Source: DAHUXD01 sp963736455 | Lineage (GTDB): Bacteria > Acidobacteriota > Thermoanaerobaculia > UBA5066 > Gp7-AA6 | Assembly: GCA_963736455.1 (NCBI GenBank) | Contig: CAVTON010000001.1 | Location: 496,001-560,000 of the forward strand | Reading direction: 5' to 3' | Length of the DNA stretch: 64,000 nucleotides | Shown: positions 25,101-32,379 of the stretch, piece after piece | Layout: each line of letters begins with the position of its first letter | Numbering within the stretch: position 1 is the stretch's first letter | Made by a program: the position numbers and the translations under genes | The notes under the pieces: model-generated | Told to the model about the DNA's origin: nothing | The model's input: only the letters and a program-made list of their open reading frames with translations | The model's database searches: none

Positions 25101-25161
25101 CTATTGCTGGATGGACCCCAGAGGACGACTCGCCGGGCGCCGCGCGGCGACCGCCCCCTGA
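22135..25161 (+). CDS. RND-family efflux transporter, inner-membrane pump
   Basis: 1008 residues, near the normal length. First transmembrane helix ALFLFILVLCGAGVW, then RLPSSIFPAVTFPRVKVIAD, two large periplasmic loops, the proton-relay helix with adjacent aspartates in ALGLVVDDAIVVVENIARH (about residue 390), and the second helix bundle with FGGLLLVAIILLFEFGDWR. It belongs to the AcrB/CusA-like (HAE1/HME) superfamily. No adaptor or outer-membrane gene is adjacent; a TolC/HlyD pair without a working pump lies 3.7 kb downstream beyond a two-component system. Substrate unknown. Confidence 0.9.
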   Translation: MTAARRPAALFLFILVLCGAGVWTATRLPSSIFPAVTFPRVKVIADAGEEPAALMIPAVTRPLEEAILRVPGIERVTSTTARGSVEIGAEFSWGTDMQIALQRVQAQIERVRPDLLPDTRIQAEWMNTAIFPILGYALTSDTRSQSELRVLAEFQIKPELIRIPGVSQVQVQGGRVREFQVRLDPDRLTAHKITAAEVVDAIQKNNLVKGAGLAEGNHELYLSLVNGMPAGIDELSRISLRSQHGEVPVSLGQLGTIASADAVSYILTAADRRPAVLINVIRQPSASTIEIASGVADYLRTHAAVFGKDVRWTTFYDQAEFVRDSVRGVRDAILIGVGLAAVVLLLYLRNGRITLIAVATIPVTVAIVLLGLTCTGQTINLMTLGGIAAALGLVVDDAIVVVENIARHAEERVSDNPARSGLEEVLPALTGSSLSTIVIFFPFALLSGVAGAFFRPLALTMAIALAVSYFLSALAVPVAAGALGVSAKRKPKRRAPRVARFFIAHPSIAVLVTISLLVGGWFLYTSIGSDFLPEMDEGSIILDYWTPPGTSLTDTNSMLNEVEKQIMSLPDVADYSRRTGTELGFFVTEPNRGDYVIRLKPRRARRGVDEVIDDLRSKISAIEPSIHIEFGQLLEDNIGDLAGGTPQPIDVRLYGDDQALLQQKARAVAQIVRGTAGVTDVFDGITISGPKLVVNPRPDTIARFGMTADALHAEVEPAVTGTVAGRMRIGERLYDVRVFARSTGDLSALPQLPILTPSGSRVPLSVLATVSTGSPEVEIHRENLRTYVGVTGRLDNRSLGSAVAEIQSKLARDLPLPPGMSVRYAGLYEQQQSSFKGLLGVLFGGLLLVAIILLFEFGDWRAPFLTILMALAVLSSVLASLIVTRMTLNISSFVGAIMMVGIVGEKAVFLIHDAREELRRGVPVADAWAEASRKRLRAVMMTIFATAFALAPLAVALGEGSQLQQPLAIAVIGGFVLSSPLVLLILPSLYCWMDPRGRLAGRRAATAP

Positions 25162-25173
25162 TCCGCCGAACCT

Positions 25174-25214
25174 GGAAACTCTTCCTCTATCCGACGGAGC
25201 GGCGGCCCCTCGAG
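25174..25214. repeat. Degenerate copy of the tRNA-Arg 5-prime half (old att site)
   Basis: About 35 of 41 bases match 19448-19488, from GGAAACTCT through CTCTATCC to CGGCCCCTCGAG. The match includes the CTCGAG outside the tRNA, which attL lacks. It overlaps the last codons of the histidine kinase. Confidence 0.65.
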
Positions 25215-26704
25215 GCGTAGGGCACCGGATTCACGGAGCTCGAGACATCCTCGTCCGCCTCGCCCCGGACCGGCAGTCGAACGACGAATCGATTCCCCGC
25301 CGGCGACCGCGGCTCAACGAGGACGGAGCCGCCGTGAAGGCGAACCGCCCACTCGACGATGGCGAGGCCGAGACCGCTGCCCGCGGCTCCGACGCTGCGG
25401 GCGGAGGGGGCCCGATAGAACCGCTCGAACACGCGCAGACGCTCGTCCTCCGAGAGGGTGTCGGCCTCGTCCCGGATCTCGAGCTCGAGGCCGCCCGGGG
25501 TTCGGCCGACCCGCACGTCGATCGCGGAGCCGGCCGGCGAAAACTTGATGGCGTTCTCGACGAGGTTCGTCAGGACCTGACGCAGCAGCCGGTCGTCTCC
25601 TCGATATTCCGCGCTCTCGGAAGACTCGAGCGAGACGAGCAGGCTCTTCTCCGCCGCCCGAAGGCGAAACGCGTGGATCACGTCCCGCGCCAGCTCGGTC
25701 AGGTCCAGGAGACTCCTCCGCAGGGGATGCTCGAGCACCTGCCCCTCCGCGAGAAGCGTCAGGTCGCGGACCAGCTGAGAGAGCCGCTCGCTTTCGCCGG
25801 CGATCGCGGACAGTGCCTGCCGCAGATCCTCGCGGCTTCGTCCGTCGACCAGCGAGAGCTCGGCTTCCATGCGCACGATCGCGACCGGCGTCTTCATCTC
25901 GTGCGCGGCGTCCGCCAAAAACGTCCGCGTCTGCTCGGCCGCGGCGTCGATCCTCCCGAGCAGCACGTTGAAAATCCGCGCCAGGCCGCCCAGCTCGTCG
26001 TCGGGGTTCACGGCCGCGACCCGATGCGGCCCGGCGGAGGGCGGCAGGGCGGCCATGCGCCCGACTTGAGAGGTCAGCGCCGCGATCGGGTGCAGCGTCC
26101 TCGCGGCCAGCACGTATCCGCCGGCGAGCGCGAGGAGCAAACCTCCCGCCGCGAGCTCGATGAGGAAGAGGCGATAGGAGGCGAGCGATTCCTCGAGCAG
26201 CGTCGTCGGCCCGCCCACGACGATGCTGACCCGTTCGTGCTCCTCCGGGAGCCAGAAGCTCCGCGCCGCCGCCCGGAGCGACCGATCGATCGGCAGAAAC
26301 CGAAGATCATCGGAGCCGGCGATGGCCTTCCACGCCGCCCCGCCCAGACGTCGGCGGTCGCGGACCGGTTGGCCGTCGGAGAGCCCGGCCAGAAGCGTCT
26401 CTCCGGCGGTTCCGCTCCGGATCTCCGCGTACATTCCGCTGAGCCGAAACTCGTCCAGGGTCTCTTCCGACGCCCGGCGCAGGACCGACTTCGAGTTCGG
26501 AGCTGGACCCGCTCTCGCCTCCCCGGCCTCCTCGATGAGCGCCCGGTGCAGCGTCTCGAGATTGCTCGCCAGATCGGCGTCGAAAGCCCGATAGGCGAAG
26601 GACCGATGCCGAACGTACGACGCCGCCGACTGGATGGCCAGGACGGCGCAGAGCGCCGTGCCATACCAGGCCGTGAGTTTCCAGCGAATCGCCAGCCGGC
26701 TCAG
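25187..26704 (-). CDS. Sensor histidine kinase
   Basis: About 505 residues: an N-terminal transmembrane helix (WYGTALCAVLAIQSAASYV), a periplasmic sensor region, a second helix (FLIELAAGGLLLALAGGYVL), HAMP, H-box DAAHEMKTPVAIVRM, N-box LVENAIKFS and G-box AGSGLGLAIVEWAVRLHGG. No ATG, GTG or TTG lies where the protein should begin. The expected MSRLAIRWKL reads with CTG at 26702-26704, overlapping the response-regulator stop as CTGA, so a CTG start is proposed; ATG 26434 would delete the sensor. The C-terminal tail runs into the degenerate att copy. Cognate regulator is directly upstream. Confidence 0.85.
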   Translation of the reverse strand: MSRLAIRWKLTAWYGTALCAVLAIQSAASYVRHRSFAYRAFDADLASNLETLHRALIEEAGEARAGPAPNSKSVLRRASEETLDEFRLSGMYAEIRSGTAGETLLAGLSDGQPVRDRRRLGGAAWKAIAGSDDLRFLPIDRSLRAAARSFWLPEEHERVSIVVGGPTTLLEESLASYRLFLIELAAGGLLLALAGGYVLAARTLHPIAALTSQVGRMAALPPSAGPHRVAAVNPDDELGGLARIFNVLLGRIDAAAEQTRTFLADAAHEMKTPVAIVRMEAELSLVDGRSREDLRQALSAIAGESERLSQLVRDLTLLAEGQVLEHPLRRSLLDLTELARDVIHAFRLRAAEKSLLVSLESSESAEYRGDDRLLRQVLTNLVENAIKFSPAGSAIDVRVGRTPGGLELEIRDEADTLSEDERLRVFERFYRAPSARSVGAAGSGLGLAIVEWAVRLHGGSVLVEPRSPAGNRFVVRLPVRGEADEDVSSSVNPVPYASRGRRSVG

Positions 26705-27396
26705 TGCGTCACCCGAGCCGCGTCGGGAACGAAATAACCCTCTCCCCGCCGCGTCGTCAGAAACGAGGGTGAGTGTCTCGAGCCGCGCGGGTCGAGCTTC
26801 TGCCTCAGCCGGCTGACGTAGACGTCGATCAGGTTGGAGAGAGGGTCGAACGTCTCGTCCCAGACATGCTCCGCGATCTCGTGCCGCGGAATGGTTCGCC
26901 CCCGGTTGAGAAGGAGGTACTCGAGCAGGGCATACTCCTTCGCGGTCAGCTCGACGTGCCGGTCCTCGACGTTCACGGACCTCTGTCCCCGGTCGAGGCG
27001 GATGTTTCCGACGGTCAGGGTCATCTGCTGGGGCAGCGCGCGTCGCCGCATCAGCGCACCGACGCGGGCGCGGAGCTCGCTGACGGCGAAGGGCTTGGGG
27101 AGGTAGTCATCCGCGCCGAGATCCAGGCCGCGAACTCGGTCGGTGATCTCCGAGCGCGCCGAAAGCATGAGGATCGGCGTTCCCGACCCGCCGGCTCGCA
27201 GCCGCCGGCACACCGCGAAGCCGTCGAGGCGGGGCAGGAGAATGTCGAGAACGACCAGGTCGTAGGGCCTTTCGAGCGCCCGTTCGACGGCCTCGGCCCC
27301 GTCTCCGACGACGTCGACCGCATAGCCGGATTCGCGCAGAACCCGTGCCACCAGGCTCGCCATATGCAGATCGTCTTCGGCAACGAGGATCCGCAT
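26701..27396 (-). CDS. OmpR-family response regulator
   Basis: 231 residues: receiver domain with acidic pocket (VAEDD), phosphoacceptor Asp in LVVLDILLPRLDG, conserved Lys in DDYLPKPFAVSELRARV, then a winged-helix domain (LTAKEYALLEYLLLNRGRTI, NLIDVYVSRLRQKLD). It sits upstream of and overlaps its kinase. Given the flanking RND pump and TolC/HlyD genes, control of efflux or metal resistance is a reasonable inference, not shown. Confidence 0.92.
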   Translation of the reverse strand: MRILVAEDDLHMASLVARVLRESGYAVDVVGDGAEAVERALERPYDLVVLDILLPRLDGFAVCRRLRAGGSGTPILMLSARSEITDRVRGLDLGADDYLPKPFAVSELRARVGALMRRRALPQQMTLTVGNIRLDRGQRSVNVEDRHVELTAKEYALLEYLLLNRGRTIPRHEIAEHVWDETFDPLSNLIDVYVSRLRQKLDPRGSRHSPSFLTTRRGEGYFVPDAARVTH

Positions 27397-27554
27397 CGCA
27401 CGAGTATATGGCCCGCGTCGCGGAGCACGGCGCCCGCGCGTGGCTCCCGGATGGCACCTAAATTTATCGTCCGTTCAGGTTCGGTTCATGCCACCTTCAG
27501 CCACCCGGTGCTTTTTCGCGTCGCGTCCGCCGAAGACGTCCTAGAGTCGGGATC

Positions 27555-28868
27555 GTGGGACTGCGCTGGCTCTCGACACGCCAGATCATCAAGGAGAGCC
27601 CGATCCTCAGGTCCATCGGCGCGGCCGCCACGCGAGCGCTGACGAGCGAGCCCGCCTGCGAAACCGCCATCGCCCGAAAGAGCTTTACGGCTCTCTACCT
27701 GTTCGGCAAACGGTTGGCCGAAAAAGCCGAACAACGGCTCTTTCGCGAATGCGTCCGACCCGGGACGACCATCTTCGACGTCGGCGCCAACGTCGGCTTC
27801 TACACGGAGCTCTTCTCCCGCCTGGTGGGACCTTGCGGCAGCGTGTACGCCTTCGAGCCGGACCCGTTCTGCGCCTCGATCCTCCAGGAGCGCGTCGACT
27901 CCCTGCCGCTCTCCAATGTCCACGTGGAGCGCGCTGCCGTGATGGAGACGGACGGAACCGTGAACTTCTTCTCCAGTCGCCGCGACCGGGCCGAGAGCCG
28001 CACCTTCCCGTTCGAGCAGGGCGTGCCGGCGCAGCCGGGGCGTGTCCGGGCGGTCGCGCTGGACTCGTTCTGTCGGGAGCGCGAAATCGGCCGGATCGAC
28101 GGGATCAAGATCGACGTCGAAGGCGTCGAGGTCCGAGCCTTGAACGGCATGGAACACCTCCTGAGGACGGCGCCTCCTTCCTGGATGCTCCTCGAGTTCT
28201 CGCCGCGGCAGCTTCGCGAGGCGGGGGCGACGCCGGAGACGTTCTGGAGCCTCCTCGCCGACGCGGGCTATGACGGATACGCGTTCGACGCGGAGGATCG
28301 TCTCGAGCCCGTCGGCGACACGACCCGCTTCTCCGAGAGCCTATTTCGGAAGGGAGACGAACGTCTGGGCGGACCGCGCCGGCGCGGAGCGGCTCCGTCA
28401 GAGGACGAAGACCGGATCCGTGAACGATCCCGGAGGCACGGAAGGGCGCGGCCTCGGCGCCTCGGCCGTCGGCGAACGCGTCGCCCCGAAATCGGCGGTC
28501 ACGAGATAGACCCGGTGGGTCTTCTCGTCCAGGGCCATGGTCCGCGCGCCGCGCCGGGTCGCTACGTTCTGGAGGGCGGCATAGGACGCCCGCGTGCGAC
28601 CCCGTGGACTCGGGCGGTGTTCTCGAATTCTCCGACCGGAGCGAGCGTGTCGGCATCGAAAACCATGACGAGGTTCCCCGGGTCACGTACAATCGGCGCG
28701 CGCCCGGATCGACCGTCAAATAATCCCAGCCCCCGGCTCCTCCGACGCGGACATTCTTCCACTTCGACTACGCGGGGTTCGGCTGAGCGGCGGACGGCCC
28801 GGCGAGAGCGGCGAGCATCGAGGCGACGAGAGCGAGGCGGCGGGCATGCATGGGCTACCCTCCAGTGA
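27555..28868 (+). CDS. FkbM-family SAM methyltransferase with aberrant C-terminal extension
   Basis: GTG start. Residues about 1-270 form a complete FkbM methyltransferase: SAM motif TIFDVGANVGFYTELFS, then VYAFEPDP, GIKIDVEGVEVRALNG and WMLLEFSPRQLREAG. Such enzymes O-methylate sugars or small metabolites. From about 28370 the open frame continues for 165 residues of Arg/Pro-rich sequence that is simply the antisense of a decayed YncE-like gene, so the native stop appears lost or displaced and the real functional protein ends near 28365. Confidence 0.8.
   Translation: MGLRWLSTRQIIKESPILRSIGAAATRALTSEPACETAIARKSFTALYLFGKRLAEKAEQRLFRECVRPGTTIFDVGANVGFYTELFSRLVGPCGSVYAFEPDPFCASILQERVDSLPLSNVHVERAAVMETDGTVNFFSSRRDRAESRTFPFEQGVPAQPGRVRAVALDSFCREREIGRIDGIKIDVEGVEVRALNGMEHLLRTAPPSWMLLEFSPRQLREAGATPETFWSLLADAGYDGYAFDAEDRLEPVGDTTRFSESLFRKGDERLGGPRRRGAAPSEDEDRIRERSRRHGRARPRRLGRRRTRRPEIGGHEIDPVGLLVQGHGPRAAPGRYVLEGGIGRPRATPWTRAVFSNSPTGASVSASKTMTRFPGSRTIGARPDRPSNNPSPRLLRRGHSSTSTTRGSAERRTARRERRASRRRERGGGHAWATLQ
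28398..28851 (-). pseudogene. Decayed YncE/YVTN beta-propeller gene
   Basis: From ATG 28851 a clear signal peptide (MHARRLALVASMLAALAGPS) runs into an in-frame TAG after QPNPA. Downstream, DYLTVDPGARRLYVT, VMVFDADTLAPVGEF and RTMALDEKTHRVYLVTADFG, which are YVTN-type propeller repeats, lie in different frames. The middle repeats are missing before the natural end TDPVFVL at 28398. Stop, frameshifts and an internal deletion make this a true pseudogene. Its start codon overlaps that of the divergent TolC gene. Confidence 0.8.
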
Positions 28869-30171
28869 ATTGTCGAAGCGCCGGGAGCATCTCCGCGCCT
28901 CCGTGCGGCGCGTCGCGGCCGCTCTGATCCTGGCGCTCGGAACCGCGCCGCTCGCGCGCGCCGACGAGCCGGTGACCGTCGAGCAGGCCGTCGCGGAAGC
29001 TCTGGCCGCCAACGCCCGGCTTCCGCTCCCGGCCCTGGACGTGAGTCTCGCCGAGGAGCGCGAGCGCGAAGCGCGCGCCGAGCGCTGGCTGAAAGTGGCG
29101 CTCGAGACCGACTTCATCTATGCGCCGCCCGGGTACAGCGAGGCGATCACCAACCTCGGGGAAGCGCGGCTCCAGGCCGTCGTGCGCCAGCCGATCTACG
29201 CGGGCGGCGCGCTGAAGGCCGGCGTCGCGCGCGCGGGCGCCGGCAGGGACGCGGCCCGGGCGCGCTACCGCCTGGCGCAGAAGGACGTCGAGCTCGAGGT
29301 GCGCACCCGCTTCAGCGAGCTCGTGGCCGTTCGCGACGAGATCGACGTGCGCCGCGGCGGCATCGACCAGCTCGAGACGTATCGCAGCTCGCTGCGCAGC
29401 CGCCAGGCCTCCGGCCAGGGCATCGCCTCGGACGTCCTGAAGACGGAGGTTCGCCTCGAGCTCGAGCAGGCCACGCTCGCCGAGGCCGAGCAGCGCGCGG
29501 ACGACGAGCGACTGTCCTTGAACGAGCTCATGGGCCGCGATCCCGCGGCCGCGTTGACGCCGGCTTCCCTCCCCCCGCCGGAGGCGCCATCCGCGCCCGG
29601 CGACGGCGCCTGGAGCGGAGCCCCCGAGATCGCGGCGGCGCAGGCGGCCGCTCGATCCGCGGAGGCGGACGTCACGATTGCCGCCGCCGAACGCAAGCCG
29701 CGCCTGCTGTTCTCGGCCGACGCGGGCCTGCTCGCCGACGATACGACGCACCTGACCTCCCAGTTCTGGACGCGCTTCTGGCACGACTCGGGTTACTCCT
29801 TCTCGCTGGTCTTCGCGTGGCCCGTCTGGGACACCGGAGCGGCGAAGGCCCGCGAAGCCGAGGCGAGCCTCGCCGCCGAGCAGGCGAACTTCCAGCTCGA
29901 GCTCGAGCGCCGCAACGCGCGGCTGGCCTGGGAGAAGGCCCGCTCGGCGCTGGCGCGCATCTACGCGCAGATCCAGCTGCTGTCGCGGGCCGTTCCGGAC
30001 TCGCGCGATTCGTATCTCGAGATCGAGAGCCGCTACCGCGGAGGCGCCGCCTCGAACCTGGACGTCCTCGACGCCCACGCCGCCGCCCTCGATGCCGGCG
30101 TGCGCCTCGGCGATGCCATCGCGCGATACCGCGTCGCCGGGGCCGTCCTCCGGCGCTGGAGCACGCCGTGA
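28846..30171 (+). CDS. TolC-family outer-membrane efflux protein
   Basis: 441 residues with signal sequence (VAAALILALGTAPLARA) and the long Ala/Glu/Arg-rich helical pairs of the outer membrane efflux fold. Typical segments are VTVEQAVAEALAANARL, QKDVELEVRTRFSELVAVRD and SRYRGGAASNLDVLDAHAA. It forms the outer-membrane channel of a tripartite exporter, first in an operon with an HlyD-like adaptor (ATGA-type overlap, 30168-30171). Confidence 0.85.
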   Translation: MHGLPSSELSKRREHLRASVRRVAAALILALGTAPLARADEPVTVEQAVAEALAANARLPLPALDVSLAEEREREARAERWLKVALETDFIYAPPGYSEAITNLGEARLQAVVRQPIYAGGALKAGVARAGAGRDAARARYRLAQKDVELEVRTRFSELVAVRDEIDVRRGGIDQLETYRSSLRSRQASGQGIASDVLKTEVRLELEQATLAEAEQRADDERLSLNELMGRDPAAALTPASLPPPEAPSAPGDGAWSGAPEIAAAQAAARSAEADVTIAAAERKPRLLFSADAGLLADDTTHLTSQFWTRFWHDSGYSFSLVFAWPVWDTGAAKAREAEASLAAEQANFQLELERRNARLAWEKARSALARIYAQIQLLSRAVPDSRDSYLEIESRYRGGAASNLDVLDAHAAALDAGVRLGDAIARYRVAGAVLRRWSTP

Positions 30172-31160
30172 GAATCGCCGGATGGGCTCGCATCCTCCTG
30201 CCCGGGGTCCTCCTCCTCGGGCCGGCATGCCGGGAGCACGAAACCGACCCGCCGCCGAACAAGGCCGCGGCGCCTCCCGCGGTGGCCGTGCCGGTCCGCA
30301 TCGCGTCGGTGACCCGGAGGACACTCGCCGACACCGTCGCCGCGCCCGGCCACACGGCCGCGCTCGCGCAGCAGAAGATCCGAGCGCCGTTTGCGGGAAC
30401 GCTCGTCGAGCTCTCCGTCACCGACGGCGACCGGGTCCACGAGGGCCAGGCGGTCGGCGCGATCCTCTCGCGCGACAGCGAAGCCGCCCTCGCGGGGGCG
30501 CGCGACATGGAGCGCCAGGCGCGTACAGACGCCGAACGATCCGACGCCGCCCGCGCGGTCGCGCTCGCGGAAAAGGGACTCGTGCGCGCGGCGATCGTCG
30601 CGCCGGCCGACGGGACCGTCGTGGCGCACGGCGCGGTGCGCGGAGACCGCGTCTCGGAGGATCAGGACATCCTGACGCTCGCCGACACGGCATCGTGGGC
30701 GTTCCTCGCGGACGTCGTGCAGAGCGATCTCGCGCGGATCCGTCCCGGCCAGGCGGCCTCAATCGATCTCGCCGGACGGTCGGGGCAGGTCTCCGGAACG
30801 GTGCACGACGTGCTTCCGGGTGCCAACGCGGCGGACTTCACGGTCCCCGTTCGCGTGGACCTCCATGGGCTCGCGTCGCCGCCCCCGATCGGGCTCTTCG
30901 GCACGGCCCGGATCACCGTCGCCGAGCGCCGGGACGTTCCGGTCGTTCCGGAGGCGGCCCTCCTGCGCGACGACGTCACGGGCGCGGCCCGGATCGCGGT
31001 CGTGGACCGGGGGCGCGCGCACTGGCTCGACGTCACGCCGGGCTTGCGGGCGGACGGCGTCGTCGAGATCTCGGCCCCGAGGCTCGAAGCGGGACAGACC
31101 GTGGTCGTCTCGGGACAGGTCGGCCTCGCCGAGGGGACGCTCGTCGCCGCCGCGCCGTGA
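30168..31160 (+). CDS. RND periplasmic adaptor (HlyD/MFP family), lipoprotein
   Basis: 330 residues from GTG 30168. A lipobox-like LLLGPAC suggests lipid anchoring. Then the barrel-sandwich halves (IRAPFAGTLVELSVTDGDRV, and APADGTVVAHGAVRGDRVSE) flank a short hairpin, followed by the beta-barrel and membrane-proximal domains. It should link the TolC channel to an inner-membrane pump. The pump gene that should follow begins in a GTGA overlap but is cut after about 28 codons. Confidence 0.85.
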   Translation: MRIAGWARILLPGVLLLGPACREHETDPPPNKAAAPPAVAVPVRIASVTRRTLADTVAAPGHTAALAQQKIRAPFAGTLVELSVTDGDRVHEGQAVGAILSRDSEAALAGARDMERQARTDAERSDAARAVALAEKGLVRAAIVAPADGTVVAHGAVRGDRVSEDQDILTLADTASWAFLADVVQSDLARIRPGQAASIDLAGRSGQVSGTVHDVLPGANAADFTVPVRVDLHGLASPPPIGLFGTARITVAERRDVPVVPEAALLRDDVTGAARIAVVDRGRAHWLDVTPGLRADGVVEISAPRLEAGQTVVVSGQVGLAEGTLVAAAP

Positions 31161-31241
31161 GACTCCTCCACTGGGTCCACGACCGGGCGGTCGCGCCGCG
31201 GCTCTCCGTCGGATTGCTCGCGGCGGGAGGCGTGCTCATCG
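31157..31241 (+). pseudogene. N-terminal stub of an RND pump gene, interrupted by a repeat
   Basis: GTG 31157 overlaps the adaptor stop and encodes LLHWVHDRAVAPRLSVGLLA and the start of a first transmembrane helix, as in CusA/AcrB-like pumps. At 31242 the dispersed GC-rich repeat begins and no pump sequence follows; the next gene is an unrelated beta-propeller on the other strand. The rest of the pump gene has been lost. Confidence 0.65.
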
Positions 31242-31323
31242 GGGGCTTGCCCCGGCCGCAGGCGGCCGCAAGGGCCGCCCCTACGAAGACAATGCCATAC
31301 GGAGTTCCGTCACGGCAGACTAG
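31242..31323. repeat. Dispersed palindromic repeat, copy B
   Basis: Matches 4390-4473 through the core GCGGCCGCAAGGGCCGC and the tail AAGACAA.GC.AT.CGG, ending in CTAG that supplies the TAG stop of the minus-strand gene at 31320. No CTAG is seen at its left side, where the RND stub is cut. Confidence 0.65.
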
Positions 31324-32327
31324 CGAACGTCCGGGCCGTCCGCGTAGACGAGGAGGCGTCCACCCTTCGGATCGCAGACGTACGCGTGGCCGGATGCGTC
31401 CGCGGCGACGCAGTGGCTTCCCGGCGCGGTGGGCACCTCGGCGTGCAGCGTCAGCGCGCCGTTCGACGAAACCTCGGCGATGCCCATCGTGGCGCTCTTG
31501 CCGCCCGGCAGATAGAGATGATCGAGCGTCGGGCTGTAGTCGATGATGTCGATCCCGTTTCCCGTCTGGACCTTGCCCAGCACCTTCCCGCTGCGCGCGT
31601 CGAGCGCGACCCCCGCACCCTCGGCGCAGCCGACGAAGAGGAACCCGCGCTCGGCGTCGAGGGCGAGGCCTCGCGAGCCGGTGCAGCCGTTCGACCACTT
31701 GCCGATCCGCCCGCGGTTCTTGACGCTCAGCGCCACCGTCTCGCCCTTCCACAGGTTCGTGTACGCCCGGTCCCGCGCCGCGTCGACGACGAGCGACTCG
31801 GGCCCGCCGTCCACGTCGATGAAGTCCTCGTGGATCGGCTTCGGCGGGTTGCCCTCGAGACGGAAGATCTCGATGCGATCCTTGCCGGGCTCCGTGACCC
31901 AGACCTCGCCGGTCGGCTCGACGAAGCGGACGTAGTCGGCGCCTGCCGAGAGCGCCGCCGACGCGCCGACCTTTCCGTTGGCCGGATCGATGACGAGAAG
32001 CCGCTGCGCTCCATGATCGGCGGCGAACAGCAGGCCGCGGCCCTCGTCGGCCGACGTGATTCCGTCGTCGTGACCCCCGGCGTAGGGCTTCGGCTCCGAG
32101 AGGCTGCCGATGCGCGTCAGCGTCCAGTCGCCCGGGTCGAGCAGGACGATCGCTCCGGTCCCGCCGGCCGGGACGATGATCCTCCGCAGGGCGGAGGAAT
32201 AACGGAGGTCGTCGAAGCCGATGCCTTCCCGTCCGCCCGGGATCGGAACCTGTTGAACCGGCTGCGCGGATGCGGCCCTTGCGAGGAGAAGCAGAAGAGG
32301 CGCGGAGAGGAAGACCGGGGCGCGCAC
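31320..32327 (-). CDS. Secreted YncE-like beta-propeller protein
   Basis: 335 residues with a signal peptide (MRAPVFLSAPLLLLLARAAS) and seven-bladed propeller repeats with phrases such as DYVRFVEPTGEVWVTEPGKD and GLALDAERGFLFVGCAEGAG, the YVTN/NHL-like pattern. Usually periplasmic or extracellular, ligand unknown. The same fold as the pseudogene at 28398, so this genome carries several paralogues. Its last codons abut the CTAG end of a dispersed repeat. Confidence 0.8.
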   Translation of the reverse strand: MRAPVFLSAPLLLLLARAASAQPVQQVPIPGGREGIGFDDLRYSSALRRIIVPAGGTGAIVLLDPGDWTLTRIGSLSEPKPYAGGHDDGITSADEGRGLLFAADHGAQRLLVIDPANGKVGASAALSAGADYVRFVEPTGEVWVTEPGKDRIEIFRLEGNPPKPIHEDFIDVDGGPESLVVDAARDRAYTNLWKGETVALSVKNRGRIGKWSNGCTGSRGLALDAERGFLFVGCAEGAGVALDARSGKVLGKVQTGNGIDIIDYSPTLDHLYLPGGKSATMGIAEVSSNGALTLHAEVPTAPGSHCVAADASGHAYVCDPKGGRLLVYADGPDVR

Positions 32328-32379
32328 GGAGCCAGCATACGCCGCCGCGGGCGAACCGACTCGCTATGATGGATGCCGC

